DNA from: Thermoflexus sp.
GTDB taxonomy: Bacteria > Chloroflexota > Anaerolineae > Thermoflexales > Thermoflexaceae
Direction of reading: 5' to 3'
NCBI RefSeq assembly: GCF_034432235.1
Contig: NZ_DAOUCJ010000005.1
Coordinates: 1-64,000 of the forward strand
DNA: 64,000 nt
In this document: positions 1-7,171 of the stretch, piece after piece
How the letters are laid out: each line of letters begins with the position of its first letter
Numbering within the stretch: position 1 is the stretch's first letter
Notes under the pieces: model-generated
What the model was told of the DNA's origin: nothing
Seen by the model: only the letters and a program-made list of their open reading frames with translations
Databases searched by the model: none
Translations under genes and position numbers: made by a program

Positions 1-2
1 AG

Positions 3-32
3 TGTAGGGCAACTGCAAGCAGTTGCCCTACA
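3..32. repeat. Palindromic repeat, 14-bp arms
   Basis: Perfect inverted repeat: arms 3-16 and 19-32 around an AA loop. The core GGGCAACTGC/GCAGTTGCCC recurs at 33462-33495. It is followed at 35-47 by CCCCTGAAAACGG, which is repeated with one change at 112-124 after the next palindrome, so 3-150 reads as two diverged copies of a hairpin-plus-tail unit. No coding potential is seen. Confidence 0.75.
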
Positions 33-69
33 TACCCCTGAAAACGGATCTCGCTACCGCAAGGCACGC

Positions 70-101
70 GTGTAGGTGCACGGCATGCCGTGCACCTACA
101 C
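70..101. repeat. Perfect 32-bp palindrome
   Basis: Positions 70-85 and 86-101 are exact reverse complements with no loop (core GTGCACGGCATGCCGTGCAC). It is followed by the tail CCCCTGAGAACGG at 112-124, like the palindrome at 3-32. It is probably a REP-like dispersed element. Confidence 0.75.
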
Positions 102-208
102 CCCTCACCATCCCCTGAGAACGGGTCACGTTCCTGCAAGAGTGCCCCACCCTCTTTATTCACGTTTTCGCCCCTCGGTCAAGGATGTTTTCTTTGCTTC
201 CGCCCCTG

Positions 209-250
209 CCGCGAATCCCCCCGGTTTCAAGGCCCATGGGGGATTCGCGG
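209..250. repeat. Inverted repeat, 13-bp arms
   Basis: Arms 209-221 (CCGCGAATCCCCC) and 238-250 are perfect reverse complements around a 16-nt loop. No T-run follows on either strand, so a rho-independent terminator is not supported. Apart from this and the palindromes at 3-101, the first 320 bases show no gene. Confidence 0.5.
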
Positions 251-321
251 ATAAGGTGAGAAGGCGGGACGGAGGCCCCGCCGCCTTCCGATCTCCGTCC
301 GGAGCCCCAGGACGGCTTCCA

Positions 322-350
322 TTGACAGATGCACCGGATCGCGCTAAATT
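322..350 (+). promoter_or_regulatory. Promoter of tRNA-Arg
   Basis: A perfect -35 box TTGACA at 322-327, a 17-nt spacer and a -10 box TAAATT at 345-350 end 15 nt before the mature tRNA. The same box pair with the same spacing occurs upstream of the trpS T-box leader (54350-54378, minus strand). Confidence 0.75.
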
Positions 351-365
351 TTAAATGAAGAACAG

Positions 366-440
<75 letters not shown>

Positions 441-445
441 TGCAT

Positions 446-485
446 CGGGGCGGTCCATCGGGGGATGGATCGCCCCGCTTTTTTC
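446..485 (+). terminator. Terminator of tRNA-Arg
   Basis: Stem 446-459 with 464-477 (CGGGGCGGTCCATC and its near-perfect complement, one G-U pair), GGGG loop, then a run of T starting at 479. It begins six bases after the tRNA. Confidence 0.85.
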
Positions 486-652
486 CGGCCCGGGCTGGCG
501 CCTTCCAGGGGCCGGCCCCACGGATTTCGAGGGAGGCGACGCCGGGCGCCCCCGGGAAGGATGGCGCATCCCCCTTCCCCCCATTCGAGCTCAACGGCGC
601 AGGCGATGGACCTCCGGCGATGCATACAATCTCCAACCTCAGGAGGCGGCGG

Positions 653-1672
653 ATGCCCCAGGAACCGGATCGCAACCTGGCCCTGGAGCTGGTCCGGGTG
701 ACCGAAGCGGCGGCCCTGGCCGCGGGCCGCTGGATGGGCCGGGGGGATCGAAACGCGGCGGATCGAGCGGCCGTGGAGGCCATGCGGCTGATGCTCCGCT
801 CGATCGATATGGACGGCGTCGTGGTGATCGGCGAGGGGGAGAAAGACGAGGCCCCCATGCTCTACAACGGCGAGCGCATCGGGAACGGCCGCCCGCCCCA
901 GGTGGACGTGGCGGTCGATCCCATCGATGGCACCCGCCTGCTCGCCCTGGGCCGCCCGGGGGCGATCGCGGTGGTGGCCCTCTCCGAGCGGGGCACCATG
1001 TTCAGCCCGGGACGGATCGTCTACATGAACAAGCTGGCCGTGGGCCCGGAAGCCCGCGAGGTCATCGATCTGGATGCGCCGATCCCCGAGAACCTGCGGC
1101 GGATCGCGCGGGCGAAAGGGAAGGATGTCGATGACCTCACGGTGGTGATCCTGGAACGCGACCGCCACGCGGACCTGATCCGCGAGGTCCGGGCGGCCGG
1201 TGCCCGCATCAAGCTCATCACCGACGGCGATGTCTCCGCCGCCCTCATGACCGCCTTCCCCGACTCCGGGATCGATGTCCTGATCGGGATCGGCGGATCG
1301 CCGGAGGCGGTGATCACCGCCGCCGCCCTGAAATGCCTGGGCGGGGAAATCCACGCCCGCCTGTGGCCCCGGAACGAGGAGGAGCGCCGCTTCGCGGCGG
1401 AGATGGGCTACGACCTCCAGCGCATCCTCACCGCCGACGATCTGGTCCGCGGGGACAACATTTTCTTCGCCGCCACCGGCATCACCGATGGGGAGATCCT
1501 GCGGGGCGTGCGCTACACCGGGAGCGGCGCCCGCACCCACTCCGTGGTCATGCGCTCCCGCTCCGGGACCATCCGGTTCGTGGAGGCCGATCACCGGTGG
1601 GACAAGCTGATGCGGATCAGCGGCTATCCTTACGACCAAGGCGCAGGAGCAGCCCCTCCGCCAGCGCGCTGA
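653..1672 (+). CDS. glpX: Fructose-1,6-bisphosphatase, class II (GlpX)
   Basis: A 339-residue GlpX-type phosphatase that hydrolyses fructose 1,6-bisphosphate to fructose 6-phosphate in gluconeogenesis (cytoplasm, metal dependent). Visible motifs are GEGEKDEAPML near residue 60 and DPIDGTRLLALG at 89-100, the metal and substrate loop of the lithium-sensitive phosphatase fold; length matches E. coli GlpX (about 336). The ATG at 653 was chosen because AGGAGG lies at 641-646 and the protein then starts at the family N-terminus. Longer readings run back into the tRNA terminator. Its 3' end overlaps the convergent gene at 1617-2258 by 56 bp. Confidence 0.95.
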   Translation: MPQEPDRNLALELVRVTEAAALAAGRWMGRGDRNAADRAAVEAMRLMLRSIDMDGVVVIGEGEKDEAPMLYNGERIGNGRPPQVDVAVDPIDGTRLLALGRPGAIAVVALSERGTMFSPGRIVYMNKLAVGPEAREVIDLDAPIPENLRRIARAKGKDVDDLTVVILERDRHADLIREVRAAGARIKLITDGDVSAALMTAFPDSGIDVLIGIGGSPEAVITAAALKCLGGEIHARLWPRNEEERRFAAEMGYDLQRILTADDLVRGDNIFFAATGITDGEILRGVRYTGSGARTHSVVMRSRSGTIRFVEADHRWDKLMRISGYPYDQGAGAAPPPAR

Positions 1673-2258
1673 GGGAAGCCGGGATCTCCCGCACGGTCCA
1701 CCAGAGCTGGCGCGGCCCATACGGGGAGCGATCGGCCACAAGCCCCACCGCCTCGATGCCGGCGGCATCGCACAGCCACAGCGCCCGATCCAGATGGAAG
1801 CGCTGGGTGACCACCACGGCGCGGGTGAAGCCAAAGACCTCCCGCGCCCGCCGGCACGATGCCAGCGTCCGCATGCCCTCCGGGTCCACCCGGAGGGCCT
1901 CTTCCGGGACCCCGAGGCGCAGCGCCAGGCGCCGCATCGCCTCCGGCTCGTTATGGTAGGGGGAAGATCGACCATCGCCGCTCAGCAGCAGCGCCTTCAC
2001 CTTCCCCAGGCGATATAACTCGACGCCCGCCCGAACCCGATCGGCCAGCACCGCGGTGGGAGATCCATCCGCCCGGAGCCCGGCGCCCAGGATCAGAGCC
2101 ACAGGCTGCGCCGGGACTTCCTCCGGCCGTTCGTAAATCCGCGGCGCGCCCCGAAGCCATAAATAGAGGCGGGCCAGCGCCGGCGTCACCACCACCAGCG
2201 CCACGAGAAGGCCCAGATGCCCCCAGCGCATACGCAGCGTCCTGTTCGCTGAACTCAT
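1617..2258 (-). CDS. DUF218 protein of the YdcF/SanA/ElyC family
   Basis: About 213 residues. An N-terminal membrane segment (GLLVALVVVTPALARLYLWL, about residues 14-33) is followed by a DUF218 domain with the typical opening ALILGAGLRADGSPT, LLLSGDGR and VVVTQRFHLDRAL. Relatives SanA and ElyC act in envelope integrity and peptidoglycan precursor metabolism; the substrate here is unknown. The start at 2258 places the hydrophobic segment near the N-terminus; no good ribosome site is seen. The 3' end overlaps glpX by 56 bp tail to tail, so the two transcripts would be complementary at their ends. Confidence 0.8.
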   Translation of the reverse strand: MSSANRTLRMRWGHLGLLVALVVVTPALARLYLWLRGAPRIYERPEEVPAQPVALILGAGLRADGSPTAVLADRVRAGVELYRLGKVKALLLSGDGRSSPYHNEPEAMRRLALRLGVPEEALRVDPEGMRTLASCRRAREVFGFTRAVVVTQRFHLDRALWLCDAAGIEAVGLVADRSPYGPRQLWWTVREIPASLSALAEGLLLRLGRKDSR

Positions 2259-2481
2259 GAAGATCGTCCGATCAAGAGTATACCCGCTCCCCGGGTTGAG
2301 AAAGCAGGGATCCCGATCCAGCGCTCTCCACCCTCTCAGCGGGTGGAATCCTTCCCCTGGAAATCCAGAGCGAAACCCCACAACGCCTCGAAACGCCTTG
2401 ACCGTCGGCCGGCAGCCCTGAGAAGGCCCGGCTATGTTACAATGGGCGTAAAATGCCTCAGCTCAATCCGGAGCGGGCCCG

Positions 2482-2802
2482 ATGAAATTGATCCTGGCCA
2501 TCATCCAGGACGAAGATGCCCCGACGACCATCCAGGCGCTCGTCGATCGCGGCTATCGGGTGACCCGGATCGCCTCCACGGGGGGATTCCTGCGCCAGGG
2601 CAACACCACTCTGCTGATCGGCGTGGAGGATCCTCAGGTCCCGGGGGTGATCGAAATCCTGCGGCGCTGTTGCCGGACCCGAACCAGTTATCTGCCGGTG
2701 GCCGTGGAGGCCACCGGGCTCCTGCAGGCCCATATGATCGAAGTGGAAGTCGGCGGGGCCACGATCTTCGTCCTGGACGTCGAGCGCTTCGAAACCCTTT
2801 GA
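2482..2802 (+). CDS. PII-like cyclic-di-AMP receptor family protein (DarA/PstA/YaaQ), long form
   Basis: A 106-residue protein with the features of the DarA/PstA (YaaQ, DUF970) family: MKLILAIIQDED start, RVTRIASTGGFLRQGNTTLL in the middle and EVGGATIFVLDVERF at the end. Characterised relatives in Firmicutes form PII-like trimers that bind cyclic di-AMP; ligand binding here is inferred. The loop between the core strands (about residues 66-88) is full length, unlike the paralogue 12 bp downstream. A -10-like TACAAT lies at 2438-2443 without a clear -35 box. The neighbourhood (protease, Amt-like protein) recalls PII-Amt pairing. Confidence 0.88.
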   Translation: MKLILAIIQDEDAPTTIQALVDRGYRVTRIASTGGFLRQGNTTLLIGVEDPQVPGVIEILRRCCRTRTSYLPVAVEATGLLQAHMIEVEVGGATIFVLDVERFETL

Positions 2803-2814
2803 GGGGCCGGGGGC

Positions 2815-3075
2815 ATGAAGCTGATCCTCGCCGTGTTGCCGGAGAAAGCGGCCACGCTGGCTTCCGACCGGCTGGTGGCCCAGGGTTATCGGGTGACCCG
2901 TCTGGCCTCCACGGGTGGCTTCCTGCGCCGCGGAAGCGCCACGCTCCTCATCGGCGCGGAGGAGGAACAGGTGGAAACCGCCCTCCGCCTCCTGCGGGAA
3001 GCCCGACAGCAGATCCGAGGGGATCTCGGAGGGATCGCGATTGTGCTGAACGTGTCCCGCTTCGAGCGCTTTTAA
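2815..3075 (+). CDS. PII-like protein of the DarA/YaaQ family, short-loop paralogue
   Basis: An 86-residue paralogue of the gene just upstream, 12 bp away and with the ribosome site GAGGGGCCGGGGGC before ATG. It keeps MKLILAVLPEK, RVTRLASTGGFLRRGSATLL and the C-terminal IVLNVSRFERF, but the central loop is about 20 residues shorter and the Gly-Gly segment before the last strand is altered (LGGIAIVL against VGGATIFVL). It looks like a tandem duplicate that has lost the long signalling loop; it may form mixed trimers or bind a different ligand. This is inference. Confidence 0.82.
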   Translation: MKLILAVLPEKAATLASDRLVAQGYRVTRLASTGGFLRRGSATLLIGAEEEQVETALRLLREARQQIRGDLGGIAIVLNVSRFERF

Positions 3076-3147
3076 TGCGGCAGGCTTCCCCGGGGCGCTC
3101 GGAGGATCCTGGGATCGCGCCGATCACCTTTTCCCGGAGGGAATCGG

Positions 3148-4152
3148 ATGCTACCCGAATGGCAGCCGCTGGCTCGGGTGAAGGCCGCTCATCTCCCTCG
3201 CCTGCTCACCCGCCGCCACGTGGTCGGAGTGGGGATCGGCTATAAAGTGAAGGGAGGTCAGACGCTGGATATCCTCAGCGTGGTGGTCTCGGTGGAGCGG
3301 AAGCTTCCCGCCGCTCAGCTGGCCCCCTCGGATCTGATCCCCCCTGCCCTGGATGGGATCCCCACTGATGTGATCGAGACCGGGCGATTCCGGGCCTTCC
3401 AGGATCCCACCCGCCGCTACCGCCCGGCTCCCCCCGGCGTCTCCATCGGCCACCCGCTGGTCACCGCGGGGACGTTCGGCTGCGTGGTGCGCCGGGGGAA
3501 CGAGCTCTTCATCCTGAGCAACAACCACGTCCTGGCGGCGACCAACCGCGGACGTCCGGGAGATCGAATCCGGCAGCCCGGCCCGGTGGATGGCGGAACG
3601 GTGGCCGATGAGATCGCCGAGCTGGTGGAATTCATCCCGATCCGCTTCGGCGATGAGCCGGCCACCTGCCCATGGGCAGAGCTCTTCACGCGCTGGTTGA
3701 ACGAGCTGCTGCGCCTCATCGGCTCCTCCCACCGCCTCCAGGCGATTCGAAGGCTGACGGCACTCAATGAGGTCGACGCCGCCATCGCCCGCCCGCTCCA
3801 CCCGAGCGATATCACCCCCGCCATCCTTCAGATCGGCATCCCCAAGGGAGTGACGACCCCCACGCTGGGGATGGAAGTCCAGAAGTTCGGGCGGACCACC
3901 CAGTATACCCGCGGGCGGATCATCCAGGTGGATGTCACCGCGAACGTGGATTACGATGGGCGGGTGGCGACATTCCAGGGGCAGGTGATGGCTGGGGCCA
4001 TGAGCGCGCCAGGGGACTCCGGCTCGGCGATCCTGGATCTGAACGGCCGGCTGGTCGGCCTGCTCTTCGCCGGATCAGAGACCACAACGTTGATCCACCC
4101 GATCGAGCGCGTGCTTCAGGCGCTGCGCGTCGAGGCGGTGGTGGAGGAATAA
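3148..4152 (+). CDS. Trypsin-like serine protease (chymotrypsin fold)
   Basis: A 334-residue protein. A trypsin-like triad can be proposed: His127 in FILSNNHVLA, Asp210 in NEVDAAIA and Ser291 in APGDSGSAIL, in the usual order. An N-terminal stretch of about 95 residues (HVVGVGIGYKVKG, then VVVSVERKLP) resembles the N-terminal part of bacterial proteins of this type. No signal peptide is seen, so it is probably cytoplasmic. It starts 72 bp after the PII-like pair, with CGGAGGGAATCGG before ATG, and its stop lies 4 bp before the Amt-like gene, so the last two are surely cotranscribed. The substrate is unknown. Confidence 0.82.
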   Translation: MLPEWQPLARVKAAHLPRLLTRRHVVGVGIGYKVKGGQTLDILSVVVSVERKLPAAQLAPSDLIPPALDGIPTDVIETGRFRAFQDPTRRYRPAPPGVSIGHPLVTAGTFGCVVRRGNELFILSNNHVLAATNRGRPGDRIRQPGPVDGGTVADEIAELVEFIPIRFGDEPATCPWAELFTRWLNELLRLIGSSHRLQAIRRLTALNEVDAAIARPLHPSDITPAILQIGIPKGVTTPTLGMEVQKFGRTTQYTRGRIIQVDVTANVDYDGRVATFQGQVMAGAMSAPGDSGSAILDLNGRLVGLLFAGSETTTLIHPIERVLQALRVEAVVEE

Positions 4153-4156
4153 GGTT

Positions 4157-5509
4157 ATGGAAGGACTGAGCTGGCTGTGGCCGATCGGGCTGATGGCCGT
4201 GCTGTGGGCCGGGATGTCCGAGGAGGAAGCCCGCCGAGCCCTCGCCCGGGGGCTGGCGGCTGGGGTGGCGGCGCTGACCATGTGGGGAACGACCGGCTTC
4301 GCATGGGCCTTCGGGGGCATCGGATTGTGGGTGGAACGGCCGGAGTTCCAGGCCTTACGGCGGGTTTACACCCTGGGGGCGGATCCCCAGCCGCTCTGGA
4401 GTGTGATCGGATTAAGCGGATTTCTCTTCCATGCGGTGGATCGGTCGCCGGCCATCGCCGCCCTGTGGCTCCATTACGCCCCCGCTGTGTTGACCGGTGC
4501 GATCCTTCTGGGCTTCGGGCTGGAAGGATGGTCCCCCTTCGCCGCCGCCCTGGCCGGCATCGGGTTCGGGGGATTCGTCCTGCCCCTGGGGATGCACTGG
4601 GTTTGGGGGAACGGGTGGCTGAGCCGCCTGGGCCTCACCCTGAACCTGGGCCACGGGGTCGTGGATCCCGCCGGGGCAGGGGTTGTGCTGGCCCTTTCCG
4701 GAGGCGCGCTCCTCGGGCTCCTGCTCCCATGGTCCCCACGACAGCCCAGCCCGGAGCGGGTCTTCCCGCCAGTGCATCTTCCCCTCCTGGGAGCGTGGGG
4801 AAGCCTGCTCTTCGGGATCGGATGGCTCTCCTGGCTCACCACGGATCCCCTCTCCGCCGCCCGGCCGGCTCTGGATCCCACCCTTCTGGCCCGAAACGCA
4901 TGGCTGGGGGTTCTGGGGGCCGCCCTGGGAGCGGGGCTCTACACCGGCCTGGTCGCCCGCGAGGTGGATACCCTCATGATCCTGCGGGCCGTGGCCATGG
5001 GATGGATCACCGGGATCAGCGCGGCCCCGTTCACCGGCCCGTGGCTGGCCGGGGGATGGGGCCTCCTGATCGGCCTGGGGACGCCGATGCTGGTCTATGG
5101 TCTTCGCCGGTGGGGCGTAACCCCCCAGAGCCTGGCCCTGCTTTACGGGATCGCCGGCCTCCTGGGATTGCTAGGGATCGGATGCCTGGCCGATGGGCGG
5201 GCCGGGGCGGGATGGAATGAAGTGGGGCGCGAAACATTTATGGGCGTTCCGAACCTCGGCGTGGTCGGGGTTCCGGGCTGGGGTCAGCCGGCCGATCCCG
5301 GCCAGCTCACCGCCCAGGGGGTGGGGGGAATGATCCTCAGCCTCTGGGGATTCCTCGCGATGGGAGGCCCGGCCGCGGGGATCCGATGGGGATGGAAGCA
5401 GTGGCAGCGACGCCGCGGGAAAGCGGCGGGACTCGCAGCGCCTTCATCCGTCTCTTCTCAAAACCCTGAAGACGGAAAGACCCCGGAAGGGGACTCCCCC
5501 GATTCATGA
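4157..5509 (+). CDS. Amt/Rh-fold membrane protein without the channel histidines
   Basis: A 450-residue polytopic protein with an ammonium transporter layout: HWVWGNGWLSRLG at 147-159 matches the HWVWGGG signature of Amt proteins, and LGAWGSLLFGIGWLSW (211-226) resembles the Amt helix LWFGWFGFN. Aligning by eye, the Amt segment DFAGGTVVH becomes LNLGHGVVD, so the channel His168 (AmtB numbering) is Asp170 and the Asp160 position is Leu. The second histidine segment VHGVGG reads LYGIAG, with Tyr330 in place of His318. Ammonium transport is therefore doubtful; a sensor or other solute is possible. The C-terminal 45 residues are basic and then P/S/E rich. It starts 4 bp after the protease gene. 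Confidence 0.72.
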   Translation: MEGLSWLWPIGLMAVLWAGMSEEEARRALARGLAAGVAALTMWGTTGFAWAFGGIGLWVERPEFQALRRVYTLGADPQPLWSVIGLSGFLFHAVDRSPAIAALWLHYAPAVLTGAILLGFGLEGWSPFAAALAGIGFGGFVLPLGMHWVWGNGWLSRLGLTLNLGHGVVDPAGAGVVLALSGGALLGLLLPWSPRQPSPERVFPPVHLPLLGAWGSLLFGIGWLSWLTTDPLSAARPALDPTLLARNAWLGVLGAALGAGLYTGLVAREVDTLMILRAVAMGWITGISAAPFTGPWLAGGWGLLIGLGTPMLVYGLRRWGVTPQSLALLYGIAGLLGLLGIGCLADGRAGAGWNEVGRETFMGVPNLGVVGVPGWGQPADPGQLTAQGVGGMILSLWGFLAMGGPAAGIRWGWKQWQRRRGKAAGLAAPSSVSSQNPEDGKTPEGDSPDS

Positions 5510-5539
5510 GCTCTTTCGCTGGCTGTTGCCCTGGCCTCT

Positions 5540-5857
5540 TCATTCCCTCGATCGCTCCTCCTCAAACGCATCCGCGAACATCACCAGCACCTGTCCGGCC
5601 ATAAAGCGCGACAGGTCCGCGGAGGCTTCCAGGGCCTCCGGCGAACGCAATGCGGCTTCCATGGCGGCCCGATCGTCGAAATACATCTCCACCATCAGAT
5701 GGAACGGGGAAGCGCCGAGGGGCGTCCCCCAGATCCGGGAAACCTCCAGCCGGCGGAGATGCGGGATCCGCTCGATGCGGGCCAGATGCTGCACATACCA
5801 CCGCTCGAAGGCCCCGGCATCCGCGGGGGTGCGATACAGCGTGATGACCTTCACCAT
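5540..5857 (-). CDS. EthD-type ferredoxin-like-fold protein
   Basis: A 105-residue small alpha/beta-barrel protein. The start MVKVITLYRTPADAGAFERWY and the segment HLMVEMYFDDRAAMEAALRSPE are typical of EthD domain proteins, which include ring-fission and decarboxylase-like small enzymes; no specific reaction can be named. The start at 5857 is preceded by TCCAGGAGCCCAGGA; longer readings lack family sequence. It is the last gene of a minus-strand run (rtcA, rnz, zinc ribbon, EthD), 35 bp after the zinc-ribbon gene. Confidence 0.7.
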   Translation of the reverse strand: MVKVITLYRTPADAGAFERWYVQHLARIERIPHLRRLEVSRIWGTPLGASPFHLMVEMYFDDRAAMEAALRSPEALEASADLSRFMAGQVLVMFADAFEEERSRE

Positions 5858-5892
5858 TCCTGGGCTCCTGGACTTCATGAGGACCATGAAAT

Positions 5893-6186
5893 CTACCGCC
5901 CTCGCAAGCGACGGCGGACCTCCCGGCAATGGGGGCAATCCCAGCCCACGTATTCCCGGCCACAGGTGCGGCAGACCCGGGGGGAAAGGGGGGGTTCCTC
6001 CGAGAGAGAGGCCAGGATGAGAACGGCCTCATGCCCTTCACAGGCGGCCAGCCACTCCTCGACGGGCGTCTCACCCACCCGCCAGCGGCCCTCCGCATCC
6101 CGATGGAGGAGGCCGCGCAGCACCCGGGCCTCCAGCTCATAGGCCGCGGTGGCCAGCTCCAGCACGCTCGCTTTCCGCAAGGACAT
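5893..6186 (-). CDS. Small zinc-ribbon protein, function unknown
   Basis: A 97-residue protein. It has an N-terminal helical part, LASLSEEPPLSP linker and a C-terminal CRTCG...CPHC zinc ribbon. The ATG at 6186 was chosen over that at 6207 because AGGAGGAGCGGG lies directly before it. Its first 50 bp overlap the end of rnz, indicating translational coupling. Family not recognised; the coupling to RNase Z suggests RNA processing or nucleic-acid binding. Confidence 0.7.
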   Translation of the reverse strand: MSLRKASVLELATAAYELEARVLRGLLHRDAEGRWRVGETPVEEWLAACEGHEAVLILASLSEEPPLSPRVCRTCGREYVGWDCPHCREVRRRLRGR

Positions 6187-7153
6187 CCCGCTCCTCCTCG
6201 ATTTCATGAGCCTCTGCCCGCTCCACCTCCAGATGGCCGCCCTTCATAATGCGATAACGATCGAAATCCCGGGCCACCCAGACATGGGGGAAAAAGGCCT
6301 GCGCCTCCTGTCGGATCTCCCGCTCCCGATACCGCCGGGAGAGATGGGTCAGGATGAGGTGCCCCACCTGAGCGGCCCGGGCCAGCCATCCCGCCTCCGC
6401 CGCCGTGATGTGGTCGTGACGACGGGCCAGCTCCCGATCCGGCTCCAGATACGTCGCCTCAATCACCAGGGCCCCCACCCCCTGCACCGCCTCCACCAGA
6501 TCGTCCACCCGTCCGGCATCGCCCACCAGGGCCAGCGAGGCGCCCTCCACCGGCGGCCCCAGCACCTCCTCCGGCGTCACCACCCGCCCATCCGGCAGGG
6601 TGACCGGATACCCCTGCACCAGGCGGCGCCGCTCCGGGCCGGGTGGGATCCCCAGAGCTTCCGCCTTTTCCACCAGGAAGGGACGCCGCGGCTTCTCCCG
6701 GAAGAGATACCCCAGGCTATCTCCCCCCCGATGGCTCACCGGGAAGGCGTAAACACTGAACTTCTCATCATCGAACAGCAGGCCGGGCTCAATGACGTGG
6801 AACGAGATCTCTATGGAGGGCCGCACGCCCCGCAGGACCACCCGGTAGATCAGGTCCTTGACCCGCTCGATGGCGCCGCGGCGGCCATAGATGGCCACCC
6901 GCGGGAGGATCTCCCAGCGCATCACCGTGGAGAGGAACCCCGCCAGGCCCAGGATGTGATCCAGATGGGCATGGGTCAGCAGGACAGTCTCCAGGCGGCG
7001 GAAGCCCAGGCCGCTCTTCAGCAATTGCCGCTGGGTGCCCTCCCCACAATCCACCAGGAATCGCCGGTCCTCGAACATCACCACATGGGCCGGCAACCCA
7101 CGGCGGATGGATGGCGCGGAGGCGGAAGTTCCCAGGAAGACGATCTCGATCAT
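6137..7153 (-). CDS. rnz: Ribonuclease Z
   Basis: A 338-residue metallo-beta-lactamase fold RNase that removes 3' trailers from tRNA precursors. The zinc motif THAHLDH lies at about 60-66, with further ligands in VGDAGRV and ILTHLSRRY. N-terminal IVFLGTSASAP and VDCGEGTQRQL are family hallmarks. It is somewhat longer than the usual 305-310 residues because of a charged C-terminal tail that overlaps the next gene. It begins 18 bp after rtcA ends, so the two RNA 3'-end enzymes are cotranscribed. tRNA genes without encoded CCA, as in this window, would need RNase Z. Confidence 0.93.
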   Translation of the reverse strand: MIEIVFLGTSASAPSIRRGLPAHVVMFEDRRFLVDCGEGTQRQLLKSGLGFRRLETVLLTHAHLDHILGLAGFLSTVMRWEILPRVAIYGRRGAIERVKDLIYRVVLRGVRPSIEISFHVIEPGLLFDDEKFSVYAFPVSHRGGDSLGYLFREKPRRPFLVEKAEALGIPPGPERRRLVQGYPVTLPDGRVVTPEEVLGPPVEGASLALVGDAGRVDDLVEAVQGVGALVIEATYLEPDRELARRHDHITAAEAGWLARAAQVGHLILTHLSRRYREREIRQEAQAFFPHVWVARDFDRYRIMKGGHLEVERAEAHEIEEERDVLAESERAGAGHRGL

Positions 7154-7171
7154 GGATGGCTTCCCTGAGCG

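Noticed and set aside
209..250. Rho-independent terminator
   Set aside because: Strong stem but no T-run on either strand.
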